Positions 8,197 through 15,626 of a DNA stretch of 33,290 nt are shown piece after piece. Under the pieces are notes generated by a model. It saw nothing but the letters and a program-made list of their open reading frames with translations, ran no database searches and had not been told where the DNA came from. The DNA lies in the IMG/VR virus record IMGVR_UViG_3300036652_002418, positions 1 to 33,290 of that record. One strand, written 5' to 3'. The position numbers and the translations under genes were made by a program. The stretch comes from a virus. Numbering within the stretch: the first letter of the stretch is position 1; the number at the start of each line of letters is the position of its first letter.

Positions 8197-8915
8197 GTAG
8201 GCTCCCCGGTCATCCAGTTCCAGACAGCGGGCTTAGCCCTAATCTCTTGATCGACTTGAAGATAGTAAGGCTTAAAATTCATTCGTTTGATATCGGCTTT
8301 GGACTCGACTGCAAGAATTGCAACCGAATCAGGAATTGCTTTTCCGTACTCGGGAGCAAGCTCTACGGCTAACGCAAATTTCAAAGCGCGCTCGTAGCCC
8401 GGCGGAAGTGAAAGAGCTGTATTGATTGTCGAAAGAGTAGAAAGAGGCTTCCAGCTATACAGAACAAGGTTGTTAACTGCAGTGTTCGGAACGGGCCAAA
8501 CATTGATATTCGATAACGGATAGGCCTGATCATTATAAAGATAGAGTGGAAAAGTGGACGTTGTAGTTTTGAGAATAACCGCCTGGTATTGTTCTTTTGT
8601 TAGCACTCCCATCGGGATTTCAAGAACAGGACTATTTTGGGCGAGTTGAATCAGAGCGTTTTCAATCATCTGTGGACGAGACGTATTGAAATTACCTCCC
8701 GTACCCATCGTATAGGTCTGCTGACTTGCAACCAAAGGGAACACTTCTCTTTCCTTATTAGGGATTAAGAGTTGCTGCGTACTCCACGCATCGATGAGAT
8801 CGTTGAATGCTGTCAGAGCATCGTTTTGCTCATTGGCAGTAGGAGTCTCGCCAGATGCAAGTACTCCGATGACTCTGAGACTCGATGCGATGAGTTGGCC
8901 CGCCGTCAGCGACAC
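8193..8915 (-). CDS. Tail accessory factor / head-tail adaptor (P22 gp4-like)
   Basis: The protein has 240 residues and begins LTAGQLIASSLRVIGVLASG, then NDALTAFNDLIDAWSTQ. This is the N-terminal helical signature of the P22 gp4 family, which builds the ring below the portal dodecamer. P22 gp4 itself has 166 residues and lysozyme-like activity. This version is longer, with a C-terminal extension (ELAPEYGKAIP then KADIKRMNF) typical of related phages. It immediately precedes the gp10-like gene with a four-base overlap. Enzymatic activity is not shown by the sequence. Confidence 0.85.
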   Translation of the reverse strand: MSLTAGQLIASSLRVIGVLASGETPTANEQNDALTAFNDLIDAWSTQQLLIPNKEREVFPLVASQQTYTMGTGGNFNTSRPQMIENALIQLAQNSPVLEIPMGVLTKEQYQAVILKTTTSTFPLYLYNDQAYPLSNINVWPVPNTAVNNLVLYSWKPLSTLSTINTALSLPPGYERALKFALAVELAPEYGKAIPDSVAILAVESKADIKRMNFKPYYLQVDQEIRAKPAVWNWMTGEPT

Positions 8916-8918
8916 GCT

Positions 8919-9098
8919 CTATTTCCCCTGCTTTTTCTTTTTTGCGATCTGTGGGTCTGGCTTTTTCCCAGGACAGGTTTCTATTCCATATTCGGCAGGA
9001 CTATCGAACCATCCTATTCCCAGTTCCTTTTCTTCTTCCAGGCACTCAACAATGGTGGCCTCTTTTTCAGGGCTATATTTCCATTTTGGATATTTCAT
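8919..9098 (-). CDS. Small hydrophilic phage protein (59 residues)
   Basis: An ATG at 9098 overlaps the stop of the glycosyltransferase gene (ATGA). It is preceded by a good ribosome site, GGAAGGAAAATT. The frame gives 59 residues, starting MKYPKWKYSPEKEATIVECL, with GWFDSPAEYG in the middle and a Lys-rich tail (KKKKQGK). It ends three bases before the gp4-like gene begins. Coupling on both sides makes it very likely real. Function is unknown. Its place just before the head-tail adaptor suggests an assembly role. Confidence 0.75.
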   Translation of the reverse strand: MKYPKWKYSPEKEATIVECLEEEKELGIGWFDSPAEYGIETCPGKKPDPQIAKKKKQGK

Positions 9099-9781
9099 AA
9101 TTTTCCTTCCGATTGGGTGATCCCATTTTTTGTTTTAAGCCAGTTTCCAATATGTCCTGGATGGGCTGTTGGATTGAAGTCCCAGTGAACTAAAGTGAGC
9201 TCTGGATCAAGATAGATCTTCCCGCCAGATTCCGCCCATTCCTTGCAGAATCCGGCATCATCGCTATAAAGAGCTCCATCCTTGAAGTACATTTGAAAGT
9301 AGGCATATGCCTTAGATCCCCAATGCTCATACTCTCGACCTGGATAATGCTTCCTGAAGGACTCAAACACATTTCGAGAAAGAGAAAGAAATCCTGTCGG
9401 GAGCATTGCCACCTCCAGAAGCCCTAGTTCATTGGCATAAAGTTCGGACTTTGGAAGCCAGTTGATCGGATAACATTCATCCCTACTCTTATAGCGGTAG
9501 CATCCCCCCACAAAATCCACTGGCATGTGAGCAAGCTTGATAATCGATCCAGGCAGGAACGTGAGATCAGCGTCTAGAAAAAAGAGCCTGTCGCAATCAG
9601 ATTCCAGGAACATTTGAACCAGTTGATTTCTACCCTGAGCTGGTACGCTACAAGAAGGCAAGAAGTTCACACGAAGTTCGTCGCCAACCCCATTTGCAAC
9701 AGTAGTCTCTTCACACAGACATTTGACGGTCTGCACTGGGAGCTTTCCATCGTAAACGGGAATGGCGACGAATATCTTCAT
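9095..9781 (-). CDS. Glycosyltransferase-like protein (GT-A fold) inside the structural operon
   Basis: The protein has 228 residues. It begins with a Rossmann-type strand (MKIFVAIPVYDGKLP), has the acceptor-loop pattern PAQGRNQLVQMFLES, and the DxD metal/nucleotide-sugar motif as FFLDADLTF (D70-A-D72). Later come GGCYRYKSRD, ALYSDDAGFCKEWAESGGKI and LVHWDF. All fit family-2-type GT-A glycosyltransferases. No membrane segment is seen, so it should act in the cytoplasm. It lies between the decoration protein and the gp4-like gene, so it may glycosylate a virion protein. The substrate is unknown and this role is inferred from location. Confidence 0.75.
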   Translation of the reverse strand: MKIFVAIPVYDGKLPVQTVKCLCEETTVANGVGDELRVNFLPSCSVPAQGRNQLVQMFLESDCDRLFFLDADLTFLPGSIIKLAHMPVDFVGGCYRYKSRDECYPINWLPKSELYANELGLLEVAMLPTGFLSLSRNVFESFRKHYPGREYEHWGSKAYAYFQMYFKDGALYSDDAGFCKEWAESGGKIYLDPELTLVHWDFNPTAHPGHIGNWLKTKNGITQSEGKL

Positions 9782-9788
9782 ATGAATA

Positions 9789-10100
9789 TTAGCTTCCTTT
9801 AATGAGACCTAAGTTCACGAGAGCGAGCCTCAGAGCATTGCTTTGCTGAGCTAGCGTTGCGACCGCATTGGCTAATATCGTGCTGTTATAGGTTGCGGTA
9901 ATGGTCTGAATGCCATTAGTCGCAGCAGCTGTGCCCCCGGAGGAATCAGTGACTATAGCCTGGCTCGAGCTTGTTGGCTGAACAACGGGAGTTGCACCAT
10001 AGAACCCAACCTTCGATGTTGCAGCTGAACCCACCTGATAACCATCTGGAGTTTCAGGCGTATTGAGTTGATTTGACGTTGTGACAGTATTGACTGACAT
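9789..10100 (-). CDS. Head decoration / head-fibre-like protein
   Basis: The protein has 103 residues and is Thr/Ser/Ala-rich. It contains the pattern SKVGFYGATPVVQPTSSSQA, which recurs in small phage structural proteins annotated as head decoration or head fibre. The last 30 residues are a likely helix (ILANAVATLAQQSNALRLAL), suited to trimerization. It has a strong ribosome site (AAAGGAGAAACGATC before the ATG) and directly follows the coat gene. Abundant expression and a capsid-surface role are inferred from position. Confidence 0.7.
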   Translation of the reverse strand: MSVNTVTTSNQLNTPETPDGYQVGSAATSKVGFYGATPVVQPTSSSQAIVTDSSGGTAAATNGIQTITATYNSTILANAVATLAQQSNALRLALVNLGLIKGS

Positions 10101-10131
10101 GATCGTTTCTCCTTTTTTATTCCTTGAGAAA

Positions 10132-11343
10132 TTAACCCGTGATCCGGCATGCCCATTCAGGCCTTAAAGCCGCCCAGCCGTACAGAACGTCAATACGACA
10201 AGGGAACATGTCGTTATTGATGTCGTAGGCTCGGACAATCCTAAGGGAGAGCCCTGATTCATCATCGGAAGCAACTGATGCGAAATCTACTCCGCCAGGC
10301 ATTTCAAGATCGGCTGAACCCAAAGTGAATGCATTCTTATGGCAAAGAATATTGTTCGCTGTCAGTGTACTTGCGGCGCCTAATATGGTGAGAGCTGCAC
10401 CATCAATAGGGGAAACGTCCACGGTCTGAGTGGGTCCGCTCGTGGTGATGGCAGGGGATATGGAAACGCTTCCATTTCCAGATCCATCGGACGAGAACGC
10501 TGCAGTCACGACGAACTGCTGGAGTACGCCTGTGGATTGTTTCGTGATCGGGTTGACCTTGTTCACATTGGCAATCGTGAAAACGTCACCGACACTTAGT
10601 CTAGAGGCTGCGGCAGAAGTCCAGCCCTTTGTTGAGAGACTGGATCCGGTCTGGCCGCCACCGTTGACGAGTGGTGTTCCGCCCTGTGGCCCGGTAGTAC
10701 TGTTATCAATATTTTGAGCGAGATACCACTTTCCGCCCAAGGCCACCCCCATCATGCCGCTTTCATACTGCTCAGCAATCTGTGTAGATGATTGAAAGAG
10801 TCCCTTCAATGCATCGACCATGTTTGCCTGGCAAGCAGGATTAATGAAGAATGACCGATTGTTATCTTGTGGGCAGGCTAATTCATTCAATTTCTGTTGA
10901 GCCTGAAGGAACAAAAGAGCTGTATTCGGAGTGGTTCCCGGAGTTCCTACTGCGTTATATACGTTTTGTGCAGCGGTTTTAAGACCATCTAGGTCGACTT
11001 GGTTGGCAAGCGCTAGAACTGCCTGATCCAAGTAGCGCTCTTTGAACCGATCAACCGTCAATGTCAGATCCTGAGAGCTAAACTGAAAGTCGACGTGCTT
11101 TTGGTTTGAAAGAGTAAGCGAAGTACTTTCTTCAACCACGTTCTCAATATTGATGGTGGGCCCAGAATTCACTGTGAACCTGGGAGGCTTACGGATCGTA
11201 ATGGTATTACCGATCTTTGCCCCCTTGATTGCGAATTCGCCGCTATACTGACGATCAATACCTTTTGTGAATCCTAGTTTATTTTTGAAAGCCATGAGCG
11301 CTTCTTTTGCGATCATGCTTGGCGTAAGTAAGGTTTGTGACAT
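10132..11343 (-). CDS. Major capsid (coat) protein, P22 gp5-like
   Basis: The product has 403 residues (P22 gp5 has 430). The N-terminus (LTPSMIAKEALMAFKNKLGF, then GDTITIRKPPRF-like IGNTITIRKPPRFTV) and DRFKERYLDQAVLALANQVD match the P22 coat family, which uses the HK97 fold. An inserted Gly/Ser/Thr-rich region at residues 210-330 corresponds to the variable I-domain region. Gene order scaffold-coat-decoration is conserved. A short hairpin precedes the gene and may tune coat against scaffold expression. Confidence 0.9.
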   Translation of the reverse strand: MSQTLLTPSMIAKEALMAFKNKLGFTKGIDRQYSGEFAIKGAKIGNTITIRKPPRFTVNSGPTINIENVVEESTSLTLSNQKHVDFQFSSQDLTLTVDRFKERYLDQAVLALANQVDLDGLKTAAQNVYNAVGTPGTTPNTALLFLQAQQKLNELACPQDNNRSFFINPACQANMVDALKGLFQSSTQIAEQYESGMMGVALGGKWYLAQNIDNSTTGPQGGTPLVNGGGQTGSSLSTKGWTSAAASRLSVGDVFTIANVNKVNPITKQSTGVLQQFVVTAAFSSDGSGNGSVSISPAITTSGPTQTVDVSPIDGAALTILGAASTLTANNILCHKNAFTLGSADLEMPGGVDFASVASDDESGLSLRIVRAYDINNDMFPCRIDVLYGWAALRPEWACRITG

Positions 11344-11355
11344 AGTGTCTTAAAC

Positions 11356-11377
11356 AGGTTGGTTTTTTAACCAGCCT
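11356..11377 (-). other. Hairpin between scaffold and coat genes
   Basis: On the minus strand AGGCTGGTT, loop AAAA, and AACCAACCT form a 9-bp stem including one G-U pair. It covers the scaffold stop codon and lies 13 bases before the coat start. There is no U-run after it, so it is not a convincing terminator. It may limit read-through, protect the coat message or modulate coat translation. Confidence 0.5.
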
Positions 11378-12332
11378 GCCTCCGTTTTTTCAATTGCTCC
11401 CTACGAAGTGCTTCGTATTCCGTTTGGGATAAGCCTTGATCATAGATCGATTTTGCAACCGATCCTTTTCCGCCTGTTCCAACTGGCGCAATCGGAGTGG
11501 GAGCTTGGGTTATTTTCTTTTCTGTCCCAGAACGTTTTGAAGAATTGAGTTTGACCTCGAATCTGCCAACCTCACGAGCGCAAACGGTAGGAGGAAGTTT
11601 TGATATTCTCTCAAATTCCCCTGGATTTTTCGCAAGCTCGTAAGCCAGCTCCGGACCATTTTCAGAATTGAGGATAATGTCCTGAAGTGTCGGCGAAAGT
11701 GGAATGTGGTTCACTTCCTCGATCACTTCTTGGAAATCAGGAGTCTTGGTAGAAAATGCCTTCGCACGTTCACTATAAGAAGTCACAATCTTGGACTGTG
11801 CTTCATCAAAACGCTCTTTTGCAGCCCTTTGATCGCGTTCCCTGAGTTTCTGTTCAGTCTTCCAATCGGTGAGAGCTTCGACGTACTCAGCGTGAGTCTC
11901 GAAGTTTTCAGGCTTTGGCTTACCATCAGAAGTAAGAGATTGAACCAAAGGCTTAACCTCAGGCTCCATTTTGGGAGCGCCAGCGCCCTTAAGCGCCTGC
12001 TGCTTCCAATACTCGAGCTCTTGGTCTTTAGCGGTAATCTTTGCACTCAGTTTGTCGATTCTCCGCTGAAAGCCTCCCTTTTTTTTCCCTGACTCTTTTT
12101 CCTCTAATTCGCTTTCTTCATTTGTTTCTGGTTTCTTTTCTCCTTCGGGGTCCGATTCCGAAGCATTATTTTGCTCAGAAGGCTTTTCAGCCTCCGGCGC
12201 GGATGATGTTGACGACTGTTCCTCGGATTCACCTGATCCTTCTACGGGTGCCGAGATTTCAGCAGCAGGTGCTGGAACTTGACTCGCAGGAGGTGTTTGA
12301 GGTTTCTCGTTAGAACGCACTTGAATGCTCAT
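11367..12332 (-). CDS. Scaffolding protein (P22 gp8-like)
   Basis: The product has 321 residues (P22 gp8 has 303). It is strongly charged and helical. An acidic, Ser/Pro/Glu-rich N-terminal third is followed by coiled-coil segments (RIDKLSAKITAKDQELEYWK and onward). The C-terminus is a Lys/Arg-rich short helix (YEALRREQLKKRRQAG), which in P22-like scaffolds binds coat protein. It overlaps the portal gene by four bases and precedes the coat gene. It should direct procapsid assembly and then leave the head. Confidence 0.85.
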   Translation of the reverse strand: MSIQVRSNEKPQTPPASQVPAPAAEISAPVEGSGESEEQSSTSSAPEAEKPSEQNNASESDPEGEKKPETNEESELEEKESGKKKGGFQRRIDKLSAKITAKDQELEYWKQQALKGAGAPKMEPEVKPLVQSLTSDGKPKPENFETHAEYVEALTDWKTEQKLRERDQRAAKERFDEAQSKIVTSYSERAKAFSTKTPDFQEVIEEVNHIPLSPTLQDIILNSENGPELAYELAKNPGEFERISKLPPTVCAREVGRFEVKLNSSKRSGTEKKITQAPTPIAPVGTGGKGSVAKSIYDQGLSQTEYEALRREQLKKRRQAG

Positions 12333-14527
12333 GGTACTGGTGGCTCCATGGGTGTACCCGGTGCTGGCCCGCCGGTAGGCCCTGAACCCACATGGCCCAT
12401 TCCAGCGTAATTTCCGCCATCGGCTCCTTGTGGATTAAAATCGGGTGGAACATCAATCGGTTGATTCATGTTCACAAGTTTTAAACGTTGGTTGATAGCG
12501 CCCACTTCTTCTTGGAGAAGGGCGATACTGGACTGAGTGCCAAGCTTTGCAAGGCTGATCTCGATTTCTGCTTGAAGCTTTGCAAATTCAATTCGCTCTT
12601 TCGACTCAAGATCAAGTTTCTTTGTTTCAATAATCTTTGTTGTCTCATTCAGTTCTTGGCTCAATTGCTTAACCATCATTTGCATCTGCTGTATCTGAGC
12701 CTGAACCTGAGGAGGAATCTTCATTGCCTTAGGATCATTTTGAAGCTGAGGTGGAAGCGTGAGCCTAAGTCTTTCCGCCATTTCCTGAGCCCCTGGCCAA
12801 TCCATGTTCTTAATCATGAGATCACCGATGATCTGCATGAGCTGCGGATAGGCGCGGACTGCTTCAGTCATGGCGGCTGAAGCTTCTTGCCGCTTAGACG
12901 CGAAACTTGGACCCGTGTCAATGGTCACTCCGTAACGACCGGCATCGAGTGAGTAGATTCGATCTTTGCCGGTTTCGTCTTGGAATTGTTCATTCACTCT
13001 CACCATCTTCTGAGTGCCATCATCGTGAATAATCCGAGCAGTGCGAGGGGTGTCGTAGATCTTTGGGATAATGTCGACTAGTATTCGCCCCGCATGCTTG
13101 ATGGATCGATGCAGGTTGTCGACGAAATGGAAATTAGAATTTTGAGACTGTCCCTGCCTACTTTGAATTGCAACTCCACTTGCATCAGGAGTCTGCTGGC
13201 CTAATGCTGCATCGAAAACACCAGTTGTCGCTTTAAGGTCATCGGCTGCAAGCATCGAGGCTTGCGTGATTGCTTGAGTTGCAGGTTCAAAAGTTTGGCG
13301 TTGAGGAGGCGGCGCTTGTTCTCCTGCAATTGTCGTAGGTTTGTAATAAAGAAAAGCATGGTTCTTTCGGTTTGCACCTGCCCAATCCTTTTCATAACCC
13401 TCAAGTTGTCCTTCAGCTACAATGAATGGAGTTCTAGGAGCAAGCGCAATTGTTTCAGTCTCAGCTGATTTCCAGTAATTGTACATCCGCTGCGCGTCTT
13501 TCGCGTTTCTGATGACACTTTCTAAAATGCGCCTACCGTTCACAAAGATCTCGGCCCCGTAAACAGGGATAATCGGAATGTAAGAACCTGGCCATTCGGT
13601 TTCTTCAAGAATCTCAATGCCGTTAATCTTTCGCCATTTTACGATAGGAATGTGTGCGACTTTAGAACTAACAACACTTGCATCAAGATGTGCAGCCTGC
13701 GCCTGCATTTGCTTTTGGGCTAACTCCCCGTCACGAACCACTTCGCCTGTATTTAAGAGATGAAGAATCTGAGTTTGTTTTTCTATAGAGAAATATTCAG
13801 CAATCCTTGCACTATCGCCTTTGACCCATCCCGGTTGATCATTGCCAATGGCGCTCCAATCGGCCTCGGGAGCTGCAAGCTTCGAATCTGGAAAAGACTC
13901 TTTGTAATCATCTTTTGAAATGTCATCGGTAATGAATGCCCATTTCATGTCAGAGCCATCTGGCTCCTGAGAGTAGGGATCAATGAAGACAGAGAGCGGA
14001 TTTCTGATTCGCTTAATGAAAGCCTCTAGATCAAAGCTTTCAGGCCTTGCAAAGTCAGTCACGATTCTAAAATAGCCAAAGCCATTTGTGACTGCAGATT
14101 CGAATGCAGTATCGTAGGCAGCCTCAGCATTTGAATTGTATTCGATATGGCGAATGAGGCCTTGAATGATTTTTGCGGTGTCGGAATCCGCTCCGTCTGT
14201 AACCGGGTGAACCTTGATTGCAGGACGATTCTGCCTTTGATCATTGGTTATTTGCTGAACGAATTGCGGGAGTCTATTAATCACTAGGCAAGGGCGTCCA
14301 TCGCGTTCGCGCTCTTGTTGGATCGTTTCAGGCCACTGGATTCCTGCGCGGAATTTCAAATCATCGAGTGCTTGCCTTCTGATATCAGATTCAGCTTCTT
14401 CGGCAAGGGTGAGTCTCGTTCGAGCGACTCTTAGAACGTCCTCTTCGGACATAGAAGTATCACCCTCGCTGTCCTCAGAACCCAATGCAGGTCTTGTTAT
14501 CTTTTCTTCGATGACAATGGTGGCCAC
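12329..14527 (-). CDS. Portal protein (P22 gp1-like)
   Basis: The product has 732 residues (P22 gp1 has 725). Family features include WPETIQQERERDGRPCLVIN, the start of RLPQFVQQITNDQRQNRPAI, FIDPYSQEPDGSDMKWAFI, and a C-terminal coiled-coil barrel region (residues 600-700). It forms the dodecameric ring through which DNA is packaged. The start is GTG at 14527 with no clear ribosome site. An 11-base motif shared with the small-terminase upstream region lies 33 bases before it. The Gly/Pro-rich C-terminus is variable in this family. Confidence 0.9.
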   Translation of the reverse strand: MATIVIEEKITRPALGSEDSEGDTSMSEEDVLRVARTRLTLAEEAESDIRRQALDDLKFRAGIQWPETIQQERERDGRPCLVINRLPQFVQQITNDQRQNRPAIKVHPVTDGADSDTAKIIQGLIRHIEYNSNAEAAYDTAFESAVTNGFGYFRIVTDFARPESFDLEAFIKRIRNPLSVFIDPYSQEPDGSDMKWAFITDDISKDDYKESFPDSKLAAPEADWSAIGNDQPGWVKGDSARIAEYFSIEKQTQILHLLNTGEVVRDGELAQKQMQAQAAHLDASVVSSKVAHIPIVKWRKINGIEILEETEWPGSYIPIIPVYGAEIFVNGRRILESVIRNAKDAQRMYNYWKSAETETIALAPRTPFIVAEGQLEGYEKDWAGANRKNHAFLYYKPTTIAGEQAPPPQRQTFEPATQAITQASMLAADDLKATTGVFDAALGQQTPDASGVAIQSRQGQSQNSNFHFVDNLHRSIKHAGRILVDIIPKIYDTPRTARIIHDDGTQKMVRVNEQFQDETGKDRIYSLDAGRYGVTIDTGPSFASKRQEASAAMTEAVRAYPQLMQIIGDLMIKNMDWPGAQEMAERLRLTLPPQLQNDPKAMKIPPQVQAQIQQMQMMVKQLSQELNETTKIIETKKLDLESKERIEFAKLQAEIEISLAKLGTQSSIALLQEEVGAINQRLKLVNMNQPIDVPPDFNPQGADGGNYAGMGHVGSGPTGGPAPGTPMEPPVP

Positions 14528-14559
14528 GGTTTCATGGTGAGGGAGCTAAGATCTTTATG

Positions 14560-14570
14560 ATAGTTAAAGA
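14560..14570 (-). promoter_or_regulatory. Candidate late promoter motif upstream of portal
   Basis: On the minus strand the 11 bases TCTTTAACTAT are followed by CATAAAG, 33 bases before the portal start codon. The same 11 bases occur 35 bases before the small terminase start. The block contains a possible -10 hexamer, TATCAT, but no sigma-70 -35 box at a normal distance. Recognition by the phage sigma-like factor is inferred. Confidence 0.5.
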
Positions 14571-14616
14571 AAAAGTTTTAAAGTTAGTTTTGATGGCGTC
14601 TACGGAGGTACCCCAG

Positions 14617-14781
14617 ATGGAATATGGACCTGGACGTGAACTTGATGCGCTAATGGCTGAGAGCAGATTCTCAGAGGATCCTATGAGGCTTGTCCAATGG
14701 CTACAGGTAAGCCGAACCACAGTCGGAGCGGTTGCGCAGCAGAGCGAGACGTGTTTGAGCGAGCCACGATGGCGAGCGTAG
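14617..14781 (+). CDS. Short protein resembling a truncated phage ABA-sandwich protein
   Basis: The ATG at 14617 has an excellent ribosome site (GGAGG, 8 bases upstream), so this start is preferred over an upstream ATG at 14557. The 54-residue product starts MEYGPGRELDALMAE. This pattern opens a common small phage protein family (ABA sandwich). The rest of that fold is missing and the C-terminal part looks unrelated, so it may be a remnant. It lies 19 bases upstream of the PP-loop gene and probably shares its message. Confidence 0.5.
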   Translation: MEYGPGRELDALMAESRFSEDPMRLVQWLQVSRTTVGAVAQQSETCLSEPRWRA

Positions 14782-14800
14782 TGGGGAGGGGTATGGGTTT

Positions 14801-15562
14801 ATGAAGCGTATCGTAAGCTACTCAGGCGGGTTAGGTAGTTTCATGGCAGCGAGGCTGACAGTGGGCAAATACGGGCCGGTTAATTCCCTGCTCGTATTCA
14901 CTGACACCAAGACAGAGGATGAGGACCTATATCGGTTTTTAGAGGAAACGCGGATCTATTTCCAAACCGAGATGCATAGGTTGGCGGATGGGCGCAATAT
15001 CTGGGAGGTCTTCAACGACGTTAAATTTCAGGGCAATTCACGTATCGACCCTTGTTCGCGAGTGCTCAAGCGTGAGTTGTTCCGTGGATGGGTTGAGGAC
15101 AATTACAAGCCAGGCGAGTGTGATATTGTTTTCGGTATCGGGAAGTCTGAGGCGCATCGAATGAAAGCCATTACAGAGCGTTGGGCACCTTACACGGTGT
15201 CTGCACCGTTAATCGCGAGCGGAACGACTAAAGAGGACATTGAGGACGTGCTCGACAAGGTTGGAATAGCGCCGCCACGGCTGTATGAGATGGGGTTTCC
15301 GCACAACAATTGCGGAGGATTCTGTGTGAAGACAGGGCAAAAGCAGATGGCGCTACTGCTTAAGAAGCTGCCAGAGCGGTATCGTTGGCACGAGGAACAG
15401 CAAGAGAAGCTGTTTAAAATAATTGGCAAGCGACACGGGTTCATTCGCAGAACGGTGGGAGGAGAGATGGTTTACTTAGGGCTGAAAGAATTTCGTGAGT
15501 TACTTGAAAGCGGTGCAGCACCGGATATGTATGACAACGCGGGTTGCGGGTGCTTCGCATGA
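14801..15562 (+). CDS. PP-loop ATPase, PAPS-reductase/DndC-like family
   Basis: The protein has 253 residues. The PP-loop SGGLGS (residues 8-13) binds ATP pyrophosphate. FTDTKTED follows the second strand, and DPCSRVLKRE (C85) is the motif seen in phage PAPS-reductase-like and DndC-like proteins. Cysteines at 171, 175, 249 and 251 could hold an iron-sulfur cluster. Members of this family activate or transfer sulfur or adenylate substrates; the actual substrate is not evident. It is on the plus strand, opposite to all surrounding late genes, with its own ribosome site (GGAGGGG), and looks more GC-rich than they do. Most likely it is an inserted cargo gene. Confidence 0.75.
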   Translation: MKRIVSYSGGLGSFMAARLTVGKYGPVNSLLVFTDTKTEDEDLYRFLEETRIYFQTEMHRLADGRNIWEVFNDVKFQGNSRIDPCSRVLKRELFRGWVEDNYKPGECDIVFGIGKSEAHRMKAITERWAPYTVSAPLIASGTTKEDIEDVLDKVGIAPPRLYEMGFPHNNCGGFCVKTGQKQMALLLKKLPERYRWHEEQQEKLFKIIGKRHGFIRRTVGGEMVYLGLKEFRELLESGAAPDMYDNAGCGCFA

Positions 15563-15586
15563 ACACTTGTAGCTTCATAAACCCAG

Positions 15587-15603
15587 GGGCGCAGGAAGCG
15601 CCC
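15587..15603 (+). terminator. Hairpin between convergent PP-loop and terminase genes
   Basis: GGGCGC, loop AGGAA, GCGCCC forms a perfect 6-bp GC stem 24 bases after the PP-loop stop and 23 bases beyond the terminase stop. It sits exactly between convergent genes. There is no U-run on either side, so a bidirectional terminator is plausible but unproven. Confidence 0.4.
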
Positions 15604-15626
15604 GTTATCCCCGACCCGTCCCTAGC

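Noticed and set aside
8772-9188. Plus-strand aromatic-rich frames over the gp4/59-residue genes
   Set aside because: They are opposite well-supported coupled minus-strand genes, and their Phe-rich composition reflects Lys/Glu codons read in reverse.
9953-10156. Second frame overlapping the decoration gene
   Set aside because: It overlaps the well-supported decoration frame almost completely, and the start has no ribosome site.
11706-12313. Plus-strand frames opposite the scaffold gene
   Set aside because: They are Leu/Phe-rich shadows of the Glu/Lys-rich scaffold and have no start signals.
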